DNA from: a virus
DNA: 60,652 nucleotides
Virus record (IMG/VR): IMGVR_UViG_3300017989_000126
Span: 1 to 60,652 of that record
Direction: 5' to 3' (one strand)
How positions within the stretch are numbered: position 1 is the first letter of the stretch; each line of letters opens with the position of its first letter. Of the stretch, positions 7,977-14,977 are shown in pieces. The notes beneath the pieces were generated by a model, which made no database searches, was not told where the DNA came from, and saw only the letters and a program-made list of their open reading frames with translations. The position numbers were made by a program, and so were the translations under genes.

Positions 7977-8486
7977 ATGAAGTATCAAGAGAAAATGAAT
8001 CGATATGAAAAGAAGCAACTTCAGGAGAAAATTCTGGATGAAGCTTTGGCAGGCAAAGGGTTGTATCTTTACGAAAACAATTCCGATGCCGATTTAACAC
8101 TTCCTCGACCCACACAAAGTGGGAGGCGTGAAATTGGAGGAAGAGAACAATTTCAGGGTGATGACTACTATATGCAGTTAGTTCGTACAGGATTTCTGAG
8201 ATTGATTAAAGAACTCCAACCACCAACGCCAGCGGCACCTCCGCAAACAAACATTCAAGAACAAAATGAGGTAACAATGACAGAACAAAAACAAGAAAAG
8301 CTTATTCTGGATCAACCAGACACAGTTACAACTGAAGGAACTGTTGAGAATGTAGCTCAACCACAACAGTGCGATAAAGGCACAGAATGCTGTGGGGGAA
8401 CTGGACATGGGCAACCACAGCCAGAAGTTCTTCTCAATGAAGCTCCTGTTGATGACGATGACAGCTTCATGATCATTGAAGACTGA
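7977..8486 (+). CDS. Hypothetical protein with acidic C-terminal tail and possible internal start
   Basis: 169 residues. The N-terminal half is helical and charged, the middle is Pro/Gln-rich, a Cys pair region (CDKGTECCGG) follows, and the end is acidic (DDDDSFMIIED). GGGG precedes the ATG. A second good ribosome site (GAGGTAACA before ATG 8278) could make a 69-residue product in the same frame containing only the Cys and acidic parts. The acidic tip with a hydrophobic end recalls protein-interaction tails such as those of single-strand DNA-binding proteins, but no OB fold is visible. A terminator follows. Confidence 0.6.
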   Translation: MKYQEKMNRYEKKQLQEKILDEALAGKGLYLYENNSDADLTLPRPTQSGRREIGGREQFQGDDYYMQLVRTGFLRLIKELQPPTPAAPPQTNIQEQNEVTMTEQKQEKLILDQPDTVTTEGTVENVAQPQQCDKGTECCGGTGHGQPQPEVLLNEAPVDDDDSFMIIED

Positions 8487-8508
8487 TTCCAGTCCAATTT
8501 TTGTACTT

Positions 8509-8554
8509 AAAACCTCAGATTGAGTTGCTTATGCGATTTAATCTGAGGTTTTTT
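8509..8554 (+). terminator. Intrinsic terminator
   Basis: AAAACCTCAGATT pairs with AATCTGAGGTTTT across an 18-base loop, ending in six T residues, 22 bases after the stop at 8486. Confidence 0.8.
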
Positions 8555-8641
8555 CATTCAAAGCCCAAGCTTGTATTCCCAAGAAGATCTTCCAAAGCTA
8601 TACTCAGCCAAATCCATCATTGATTTGGTAAGGAGGAGAAG

Positions 8642-9088
8642 ATGGCGTTTTTTGGGCTTTTTAAAAATGGAGCACTTGTGCATTTGTCGGATCAGGAAAC
8701 AGAGGTAGTTTCCAAATTCGAAACACTCGGTGCTGACAAACTGCAACGCATTGAAAGTTTAGGCCGACTTTCCGAAATTCTAAATGAAAATCAAGAGAAG
8801 CCAAAAACTGCCCCTCTTCTGAGCGACGAGGACATTGAGGCATTTGCTGAAAGTATGTCTGATGCTGCTGAAACAGTTATGCAAAAACTGGAGAAGCTCG
8901 AAGATGCAGGCGTTGAAAACATACAAAAACTTCGTGATAGCGGCAAAAGTATCGTCGCCGAAGTAAAGAGTTTGGGAATAAGAGGCGTATCTGCTCTGAA
9001 TGAGCAACTTAAATCCTTTTCATCCCAACTAGATGAAACCCTGTCGGCACAACAAAGTGACGACAAATCCAACGAAGGAGAAATTTGA
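8642..9088 (+). CDS. Helical hypothetical protein, first gene of a membrane-linked trio
   Basis: 148 residues with a strong AAGGAGGAG ribosome site. After a short hydrophobic start (MAFFGLF) it is almost entirely amphipathic helix with heptad character (residues 60-140). Its stop codon overlaps the start of the next gene (TGATG), so it is co-translated with the single-pass protein at 9088. It may be a coiled-coil partner of that protein. I do not recognise the family. Confidence 0.6.
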   Translation: MAFFGLFKNGALVHLSDQETEVVSKFETLGADKLQRIESLGRLSEILNENQEKPKTAPLLSDEDIEAFAESMSDAAETVMQKLEKLEDAGVENIQKLRDSGKSIVAEVKSLGIRGVSALNEQLKSFSSQLDETLSAQQSDDKSNEGEI

Positions 9089-9639
9089 TGATTTTGGCAG
9101 GTATTGTAAACGGTTTGTTTTTCGTAATTGTTTTTGCTGTTGTTGTAGGTGCCGTCATTTGGCTCTACAAAAACACAGTTGTAGAAGATGAAGATGGATC
9201 TAAAGAACCGCTTTTTGAAGATGAAGAAATCACACCGGCCCCAAAACGAACACCGCCAGCAGACACTCGGAAAAGAAAATACAAGAAACGTGATGATGGT
9301 CGGTATGAAAATGAAGATGGCGATATCGTAGATGAACTTCTTGGTTGGATGCTTTTAGTTGAATTGTTTGATGACGAACAACCGCCTCAAGAAGAGCCTC
9401 CTTTTGAAGTTAAAGAAGAGTCTGATGCCGAAACAGATAATGACTCTTTTGAATTTGAAGAAGAACCCGAATCTAAACCTGTTCAATCTGACCCTGAACC
9501 GACACCGCTTGCTGAAGCGGATGATGATTCAAGAAGAAACCCTCCACCTGCATATGAACCGCCAAGCTACGAAGATAACAGCAGTAGCAGCAGTTATGAT
9601 TCTGGTGATTCTGGTGATTCTGGCAGTTTTGGAGACTGA
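9088..9639 (+). CDS. Single-pass membrane protein with acidic Pro/Ser-rich tail
   Basis: 183 residues. One transmembrane helix spans about residues 5-25, then a KRKYKKR basic patch and a long, very acidic low-complexity region ending in Ser/Gly/Asp repeats (SGDSGDSG). ATG 9088 overlaps the previous stop. The tail is probably disordered and cytoplasmic by the positive-inside rule. Coupling with the neighbours suggests a membrane complex; its function is unknown. Confidence 0.6.
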   Translation: MILAGIVNGLFFVIVFAVVVGAVIWLYKNTVVEDEDGSKEPLFEDEEITPAPKRTPPADTRKRKYKKRDDGRYENEDGDIVDELLGWMLLVELFDDEQPPQEEPPFEVKEESDAETDNDSFEFEEEPESKPVQSDPEPTPLAEADDDSRRNPPPAYEPPSYEDNSSSSSYDSGDSGDSGSFGD

Positions 9640-9643
9640 TTAA

Positions 9644-10780
9644 ATGAAATATTTGTTAGCATCATTAATGCTGATGTCTTCATCAGCATTTGCTCAAACA
9701 GATTTTCAATCTTTAGTAAGCATTCGTGAAAGTTACGAAATCGTTCAAAGCATGGGCGAACGTGATTTGATGGATGAAGCTGATTGTACAAGCTTGAAAC
9801 AAGAGCTTATGCAAAAGGCTCAAAAGATTGATCCCGAAATAAAAAGCTTTGAAGACCTTCGATGGGAAACACAAGGTTTCTCTGAAAGGGTTGGTGGGTT
9901 TTTTACCTTCACCAACATTCTATTGGTTACAGCCTGTTTAATGTTCACCCTTGCGGTAATATGGTTGTTTGGGCTTTATATGCTAACCATTTTACTCGCT
10001 GTTCCAATCGGAGTTTATGAATTTGGATGTTATGCCATTTGTGGCTGGGCAATATTGGCTGGTACTCAGGTATCTCCTAGCTTCACTATGGCAACTGTGT
10101 TACCCGGCTGTCTTGGCTTGATTGGATGTTTAAGTTTCAGCCATAAACGTCACGTCGATGAAAGTGCCAGAAACTTCAAAGAAGAAAAATACATTTCGAT
10201 ATATTCTTCTATCCTCTTCTTTGTATGGGGTGCTGTTGCGATTTATTACGATAGTTCAATTATTGGGTTCATGTCAGTAGGTGCTTTCATGACCGCTGTT
10301 GGATTTATCTGCGGTATGGTGCCGGGTGTTGTGTATGTCGGATTTGAAAATGATGAAGTTGTGCCACAAGGGACACTTGCTGCCTTTTTTGTCCTTTTGG
10401 CACATGTTGTTTTATCAATCACAAACACAACAATAAATCAACTTGAACCATTTAGAACAGGCATGGAATTTCTCGGAACATTCGTTTATTTTCTGGGAAT
10501 ACTGATCATGGCTTCTAAGTATTGGTCCAAAAAACTTTATCCAATTTACAATCTCCTTGCCATCGTTTCTGGCTGTGCTGCTTTGTATCTCGGCAGCGTT
10601 TATGGAATGGGCATGTTACTTGGAGTTGGCGGTACATTCTTTTATCTGTACCTGCTTGAAAAATATTACGAAATCCCTTGGGAAGGTAAAGGTTGGGCTT
10701 GGTCTTTGCTAGGGCTGTCAATTATCCTCTACGGCATGTACGCTTTTTCCATTAAGCACCCGGAATATTTTCTGTGGTAA
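9644..10780 (+). CDS. Polytopic membrane protein with cleavable signal peptide
   Basis: 378 residues. A classic signal peptide (MKYLLASLMLMSSSAFA, cleavage after AFA) is followed by an exported segment of about 70 residues and then roughly nine or ten hydrophobic helices to the C-terminus. GGAG lies nine bases before the ATG. It begins four bases after the single-pass protein. No transporter or enzyme motif is evident. Together with the two preceding genes it forms a three-gene envelope-associated unit. Confidence 0.6.
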   Translation: MKYLLASLMLMSSSAFAQTDFQSLVSIRESYEIVQSMGERDLMDEADCTSLKQELMQKAQKIDPEIKSFEDLRWETQGFSERVGGFFTFTNILLVTACLMFTLAVIWLFGLYMLTILLAVPIGVYEFGCYAICGWAILAGTQVSPSFTMATVLPGCLGLIGCLSFSHKRHVDESARNFKEEKYISIYSSILFFVWGAVAIYYDSSIIGFMSVGAFMTAVGFICGMVPGVVYVGFENDEVVPQGTLAAFFVLLAHVVLSITNTTINQLEPFRTGMEFLGTFVYFLGILIMASKYWSKKLYPIYNLLAIVSGCAALYLGSVYGMGMLLGVGGTFFYLYLLEKYYEIPWEGKGWAWSLLGLSIILYGMYAFSIKHPEYFLW

Positions 10781-10793
10781 AATCTTGATCTGC

Positions 10794-10822
10794 TTTACAG
10801 ATTGAGTAATCTGCCGTAGAAT
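10794..10822 (+). promoter_or_regulatory. Sigma70-type promoter for the nicotinamidase/vWA region
   Basis: TTTACA (10794-10799), 17 bases, TAGAAT (10817-10822), then GTTTGTGTA. The same architecture and the same downstream GTTTGTGTA occur at 18383-18411 ahead of the kinase gene, suggesting that both units are turned on together. Confidence 0.6.
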
Positions 10823-10877
10823 GTTTGTGTAAAAAGCTGATTTTGAATCCGCCAGAACAATTTTTGGAGATCGAACA

Positions 10878-11741
10878 ATGAAACGTGTGGACCTGATCGT
10901 TATTGACGGTCAAAATGACTTCCTTGACCCAAAAGGTGCCCTTTATGTGCAGGATGCCGACAAGGAAGCAGAAAAGCTGGCGGCGATGATCGACCGTTTG
11001 GGCAACAAAATCTACAAGATTCACGCCACGCTGGACAGTCACTATCCAGTTGATATTGCTCATCCAGTCATGTGGATTGATTCACACGGAAACAATCCTG
11101 ATCCTTTCACTATCATCACAGCCGATGATGTTCGAAATGGAAAATGGCGTTGTACTCTGTTGGGTAACATTCCAGACCCAGTTACAGGTGAAACAATCAG
11201 CTATCAACAGCGTTGCCTGAACTACGTGGAAGAACTGGAAAAGAATGCACGATATCCACTGTGCATTTGGCCTCCGCACTGTCTGATTGGTTCATGGGGA
11301 CACAACGTGTATCCACCTCTTTTCGAGGCATACACACGTTGGATCGAAAAGAGTCGATCACCATGGGTTGACTACGTTGTCAAAGGCGACAACGTGTGGA
11401 CCGAACATTATTCTGCTATCAAAGCAGATGTACCTGATCCTTCTGATCCAAGAACGCAGCTTAATGCTGACCTGTTGAACACAATCAACAAAGCAGACAT
11501 TGTTCTTTGGTCTGGTTGGGCTGGATCGCACTGTCTCGCCAATACTGGCAATGATGTTGAATCATTCCCGGCTGGTGATGAAATCTACAAGAAGTCAATT
11601 CTTCTTGAAGACCTGAGTGCTCCGGTGACTTCCCCTATTACGGATGTGAATGACATGTTCGCTCAGTTGCGAACTGACTTCATCGACAACATGCGGAATA
11701 AGGGAATGCAGATCATGAACAGCACTGATGTTCTCACATAA
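10878..11741 (+). CDS. pncA: Nicotinamidase (isochorismatase-like cysteine hydrolase)
   Basis: 287 residues. It should hydrolyse nicotinamide to nicotinate, the first step of Preiss-Handler salvage. The triad is visible: D10 in VIDGQNDF, K169 in VVKGDN and C219 in GWAGSHC. A metal site like that of known nicotinamidases is present (D53, H55, H62, H70). It is longer than the usual 180-220 residues because of inserts between about 75 and 135. GGAG precedes the ATG and a sigma70 promoter lies upstream. Nicotinate phosphoribosyltransferase, NadD and NadE follow within 8 kb. Other isochorismatase-family substrates are possible, but context favours nicotinamide. Confidence 0.8.
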   Translation: MKRVDLIVIDGQNDFLDPKGALYVQDADKEAEKLAAMIDRLGNKIYKIHATLDSHYPVDIAHPVMWIDSHGNNPDPFTIITADDVRNGKWRCTLLGNIPDPVTGETISYQQRCLNYVEELEKNARYPLCIWPPHCLIGSWGHNVYPPLFEAYTRWIEKSRSPWVDYVVKGDNVWTEHYSAIKADVPDPSDPRTQLNADLLNTINKADIVLWSGWAGSHCLANTGNDVESFPAGDEIYKKSILLEDLSAPVTSPITDVNDMFAQLRTDFIDNMRNKGMQIMNSTDVLT

Positions 11742-11785
11742 CATCAGTCTTTCATTCACACACTTCACAATTTTGGAGAAAAGAT

Positions 11786-12535
11786 ATGAGCAGCAAAGAT
11801 TTAAGTCAGGGACTCACTGACTTCGAAGTACCGGGTGCAAATTTTGGTTTTACCGGTGCGAACATTGATGATCTTGCATCAATGGAACAGACTCTTTACG
11901 GTCTGGTTGTGGATGAAAGTGGCTCAACAATGCCATTTCGACCAGAAATGTCTAAGGCCACAGTGGCAATTGTCGATTCTCTGAGAGAGAGCCCACGGGC
12001 AGACAATCTCATGTATCGAATGACCCACTTTTCTAATGGGGTTCGTGAAATTCACGGTTTCAAAGAACTTCAGAATTGTCATCCCGGCGATTATGACGAT
12101 CTGTTTGAACAGACAGGTCAGACTGATCTTTATGATGCAACACTTGAAATGTCAGAAGCTATTCGCATCTATGGCGAAAAGCTTGCCGAACAGAGCTATA
12201 TGGCCAATGGCATTCTTGTGGTGATCACCGATGGTTGTGATTTTCCCGGCTCTACTCACGGCATGGGTGATGTCAAACGATCTTTTGAGCAGGTTATTCA
12301 GGGTGAAATTCTTGAATCCATGAACACCATTTTGCTCGGAGTCAATATTCATGAGGCTCATGTAAAGCAGAAGCTTGAAGAGTTTCATCGAGAAGCTGGC
12401 TTCACTCAGTTTGAATGTGTCGAAGACGCTTCAAAATCAACAATGGCCAAACTGGCACAGTTTGTTTCTGACAGCGTCAGTTCTCAGTCGCAGGCTTTGG
12501 GAACTGGGGGAGCTTCACAAAGTCTTACGTTCTAG
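11786..12535 (+). CDS. von Willebrand factor A domain protein (TerY-like)
   Basis: 249 residues, essentially one vWA domain. The metal-ion-dependent adhesion site is intact: D43-x-S45-x-S47 in DESGS, a Thr in QTDLYDATLE near 111-120, and ITDG near 147. GGAG lies eight bases before the ATG. It sits between nicotinamidase and the NAD operon that also carries a PP2C phosphatase and a protein kinase. That is the gene set of the TerY-P module known from tellurite-resistance and stress gene clusters. It probably acts as a metal-dependent interaction scaffold for the phosphatase/kinase pair (inference). Confidence 0.8.
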   Translation: MSSKDLSQGLTDFEVPGANFGFTGANIDDLASMEQTLYGLVVDESGSTMPFRPEMSKATVAIVDSLRESPRADNLMYRMTHFSNGVREIHGFKELQNCHPGDYDDLFEQTGQTDLYDATLEMSEAIRIYGEKLAEQSYMANGILVVITDGCDFPGSTHGMGDVKRSFEQVIQGEILESMNTILLGVNIHEAHVKQKLEEFHREAGFTQFECVEDASKSTMAKLAQFVSDSVSSQSQALGTGGASQSLTF

Positions 12536-12570
12536 GAGAGTACCAACTGGGCAAGGCATTGCTTGGTTGC

Positions 12571-12654
12571 AGGATGAATACACGTGGAAGTTACAGTCTT
12601 CTGAATGGACTGGGTCTTAGCGGACCATGCAGGGTTCAAATCCCTGCCATCCGA
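12571..12654 (+). tRNA. Degenerate tRNA-like gene, type II (possibly tRNA-Ser, anticodon TGA)
   Basis: A perfect T-arm is present (CAGGG, loop TTCAAAT, CCCTG at 12630-12646). A long-variable-arm stem (GGTC 12613-12616 with GACC 12623-12626) precedes it. An anticodon stem (12595-12599 with 12607-12611, one U-G pair) encloses a 7-base loop reading TGA at 34-36. The acceptor pairs only five of seven (12571-12577 with 12647-12653), position 33 is C instead of T, and the D-arm is unclear. CCA is not encoded, so a CCA-adding enzyme would be needed. It could be a decayed tRNA or another structured RNA ending at the terminator that follows. Confidence 0.4.
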
Positions 12655-12665
12655 AATCTCCTTTA

Positions 12666-12700
12666 ACACACCGGGGCACCTCCCCCGGTGTGTTGTTTTT
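12666..12700 (+). terminator. Strong intrinsic terminator
   Basis: ACACACCGGGG pairs with CCCCGGTGTGT over a short loop and is followed by a T-run. It ends the nicotinamidase/vWA/tRNA-like unit before the invaded pncB region. Confidence 0.9.
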
Positions 12701-12714
12701 TCAGGAAAAGTGCT

Positions 12715-12762
12715 ATGAACAATCTCATCTCCAGATCGCTTTTCGACAACGACCTGTATAAG
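12715..12762 (+). pseudogene. Orphaned 5' stub of the original pncB
   Basis: ATG 12715 begins a short reading frame MNNLISRSLFDNDLYK, which resembles the N-terminus of the intact PncB downstream (VRSILDSDLYKFTMM). The stub diverges after DLYK, and about 40 bases later the GIY-YIG endonuclease gene begins. The simplest reading is that the endonuclease inserted into the 5' end of pncB and the displaced first codons remain upstream while a new N-terminus is used. Confidence 0.6.
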
Positions 12763-12800
12763 AATGACAAAAACTTATACAAAACAAACTACTATAGTGT

Positions 12801-13481
12801 ATGGAACATTTCATCTATGCACTAAAACAACAAGGTAGCGAATTGCCTTTCTATATTGGAAAATCAAACAATCCAAAGAAGCGGAAAAAACGCCATCTTT
12901 ATGATGCAAAGAACTTGATGCTGAATTACCCAGTTCATAACAAATTGAGAAAGCTGTTAAGAGACGGACTTGGAATTGATCTTGAAATTCTGGAATCGAA
13001 GCTAACCGAAGATGAAGTTGATGATAGGGAGGTTTATTGGATTTCTTTTTATCGTACCAAAACCAAATTGTGTAATTTAGCCAATGGTGGAGAAGGCGGC
13101 AAAGGGTTGACCGAAGAGACAATTGAAAAAATAAAGAAAGCCAACATTGGACAAAAACGATCTGAAGAAACTCGAAAACGAATAAGTGATTCCCGTAAAG
13201 GGATTGTATTTTCAAAAGAACACAAACAGAATCTTTCAAAAGCACGGAAGAAAAGAATTGTAACTGAAGAAACTCGTCGGAAAACAAGTGAAACCTCTAC
13301 TGGTTCGATTAACATCAAGAAATATAAACTTACTGATCCAAACGGTGGGATTCACTTCACTGACAGAGGGTTGTCAGATTTTTGTCGCAAGAACAATTTA
13401 ACACCAGCTAATTTGTCAAAAGTTCTAAAGGGCGAACGCACACACCATAAAGGTTGGAGGATTGAATATGTCGAACCATGA
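12801..13481 (+). CDS. GIY-YIG homing endonuclease with NUMOD3-type DNA-binding repeats
   Basis: 226 residues. An N-terminal GIY-YIG nuclease domain (residues 3-95) has FIYALKQQG and FYIGKS strands, an Arg in the downstream helix and the EVYWISFYRT motif. Then come Lys/Arg-rich NUMOD3-like repeats (GQKRSEETRKRISDSRKG and relatives) and a C-terminal helix-turn-helix (residues about 185-215). It lies between a pncB 5' stub and the functional pncB, and its last 14 bases overlap the pncB start, whose ribosome site (GGAGG) is inside this gene. This marks a homing insertion into pncB without an obvious intron. Confidence 0.85.
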   Translation: MEHFIYALKQQGSELPFYIGKSNNPKKRKKRHLYDAKNLMLNYPVHNKLRKLLRDGLGIDLEILESKLTEDEVDDREVYWISFYRTKTKLCNLANGGEGGKGLTEETIEKIKKANIGQKRSEETRKRISDSRKGIVFSKEHKQNLSKARKKRIVTEETRRKTSETSTGSINIKKYKLTDPNGGIHFTDRGLSDFCRKNNLTPANLSKVLKGERTHHKGWRIEYVEP

Positions 13482-14646
13482 CCCCGCTGTTCGATCAATA
13501 TTAGATTCGGACTTATACAAATTTACAATGATGGCAGCAGTCTTGAAGCACTACGAAAACACACCGGTTCAGTATCGATTTAGCAATCGTCGGAAAGAAG
13601 GTAAATTCAATAATGCTTTTGTTTATGAATTTGAATCTGAAATTGATCGTCTTTGTGGATTAAAAGTAGAAGATAAAGAACTAGATTGGTTTTCTAAAAC
13701 CTGTCCTTTTCTCACGGATCAGTATTTCGAATTTCTGCGAAACTACCGTTTTAACAAAAATGAACTTAGATGGTCAGTTGAAGATGGTGAATTAAACCTG
13801 TCTGTCAATAGCTCATGGGAACTAGGTATTTTGTGGGAAGTACCTCTTATGAGCATAATTTCAGAATGCTTCTTTCGTACATGTGACACTGAATGGGAGT
13901 TTAATGTTCTTGAGCAAGAAAAAAGAATTCGAGACAAAGCTAAAATTCTAACCGATGTTACATTTGCAGACTTCGGCACTCGACGCCGAAGGTCTTATGA
14001 TGTTCAAGATTTGGTTGTAAAAACACTTGTGAATTGTGCTCCAAATTTTGTAGGCACAAGCAACGTCTCACTCGCCATGAAGCACAACACCAAGCCAATT
14101 GGAACTTTAGCACATGAGTGGATCATGGCGACCAGCGTTCTCATGGGACTTCGCCACGCCAACAAGTTTGCACTGGATGCTTGGAGTGAAGTATTCAACG
14201 GCGATTTGGGAATTGCATTAACGGACACTTATGGAAGCAAAGCTTTCTTCGAGGATTTTGACGGATATCTGGCTCGATTGTTTGATGGAGTTCGTCATGA
14301 TAGCGGCGATCCTTTTGAATTTGCCAGAAAAGCGATCACTCACTACAAGTCACTGGGAATCAATCCCATGTCAAAAACCATCGTGTTTAGCGACGGTTTG
14401 ACAGCCAAACTTGCTGCGGAAATCAACGAAAGATTCAAAGATGTCATCCGATGCTCTTTCGGCATCGGAACTCACTTCACGAATGATTTCCATAACAGCA
14501 AGGCTCTGAACATGGTCATCAAACTTTGGTCTTGTGAAGGGGTTCCACTGGTGAAGTTGGGAGATGACGAAGGGAAAGCCATTGGCGATCCTGATGCCGT
14601 TCGAGTTGCTCGATGGGTGTTCAACGACAAACCACTGGACAATTAA
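13468..14646 (+). CDS. pncB: Nicotinate phosphoribosyltransferase
   Basis: 392 residues, the normal PncB length. It converts nicotinate and PRPP to nicotinate mononucleotide. Conserved blocks are seen in order: SILDSDLYKFTM, FRNYRFN, LWEVPLMSIISE, DFGTRRRRS, FVGTSNV, GTLAHEWIMA, GIALTDTYG, VRHDSGDPFEFA, KTIVFSDGL and SFGIGTHFTND. ATG 13468 with GGAGG seven bases upstream is the best start; TTG 13462 is also in frame. The N-terminal 15 or so codons replace the stub left at 12715 after the endonuclease insertion. The next gene starts two bases after the stop. Confidence 0.93.
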   Translation: MSNHDPAVRSILDSDLYKFTMMAAVLKHYENTPVQYRFSNRRKEGKFNNAFVYEFESEIDRLCGLKVEDKELDWFSKTCPFLTDQYFEFLRNYRFNKNELRWSVEDGELNLSVNSSWELGILWEVPLMSIISECFFRTCDTEWEFNVLEQEKRIRDKAKILTDVTFADFGTRRRRSYDVQDLVVKTLVNCAPNFVGTSNVSLAMKHNTKPIGTLAHEWIMATSVLMGLRHANKFALDAWSEVFNGDLGIALTDTYGSKAFFEDFDGYLARLFDGVRHDSGDPFEFARKAITHYKSLGINPMSKTIVFSDGLTAKLAAEINERFKDVIRCSFGIGTHFTNDFHNSKALNMVIKLWSCEGVPLVKLGDDEGKAIGDPDAVRVARWVFNDKPLDN

Positions 14647-14647
14647 A

Positions 14648-14977
14648 ATGGAACAACTTCTCTGTCACTTGCTTGGAGACTATCTCCTGCAAACATCATG
14701 GATGGCTTTGAACAAAAGCAAGCGATGGTGGCCTGCAATTGTTCATGTGTCAATTTACACAAGCGTGTTCCTGTTGTTGACAACAAGCATCCCGGCATTG
14801 CTTGTCATTGGCGGAACACACCTGCTGATTGATCACTATCAGTTTCCCAAGATTTGGTTCAATGCAGTTCGTGGAAAAGAGGATTCCCCGGAATGGTTTC
14901 TGATGTGGCTTTACGTCATTCAGGACAACTCTTGGCATCTGATCATTAACTTCTTGGCGTTGAGGTATCTGACATGA
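14648..14977 (+). CDS. DUF3307-type small membrane protein
   Basis: 109 residues. It starts with LLCHLLGDYLLQTSWMA, the HLLGDYLLQ pattern of DUF3307, followed by hydrophobic helices at about 28-55 and 85-108 and an 'HLLIDHYQF' motif between them. It lies between pncB and nadE with almost no spacing (overlapping nadE by four bases), so it is part of the NAD operon. DUF3307 proteins are found in phages and bacteria without a settled function. A role in precursor transport is possible but not shown. Confidence 0.75.
   Translation: MEQLLCHLLGDYLLQTSWMALNKSKRWWPAIVHVSIYTSVFLLLTTSIPALLVIGGTHLLIDHYQFPKIWFNAVRGKEDSPEWFLMWLYVIQDNSWHLIINFLALRYLT

Noticed and set aside
8430-8486. Single-strand DNA-binding protein call for the 7977 gene based on its acidic tip
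   Set aside because: Only the last residues resemble an SSB tail; no OB-fold pattern precedes it.
12375-12620. Plus-strand 81-codon frame running into the tRNA-like region
   Set aside because: Overlaps the vWA gene in another frame and the structured RNA; no ribosome site.
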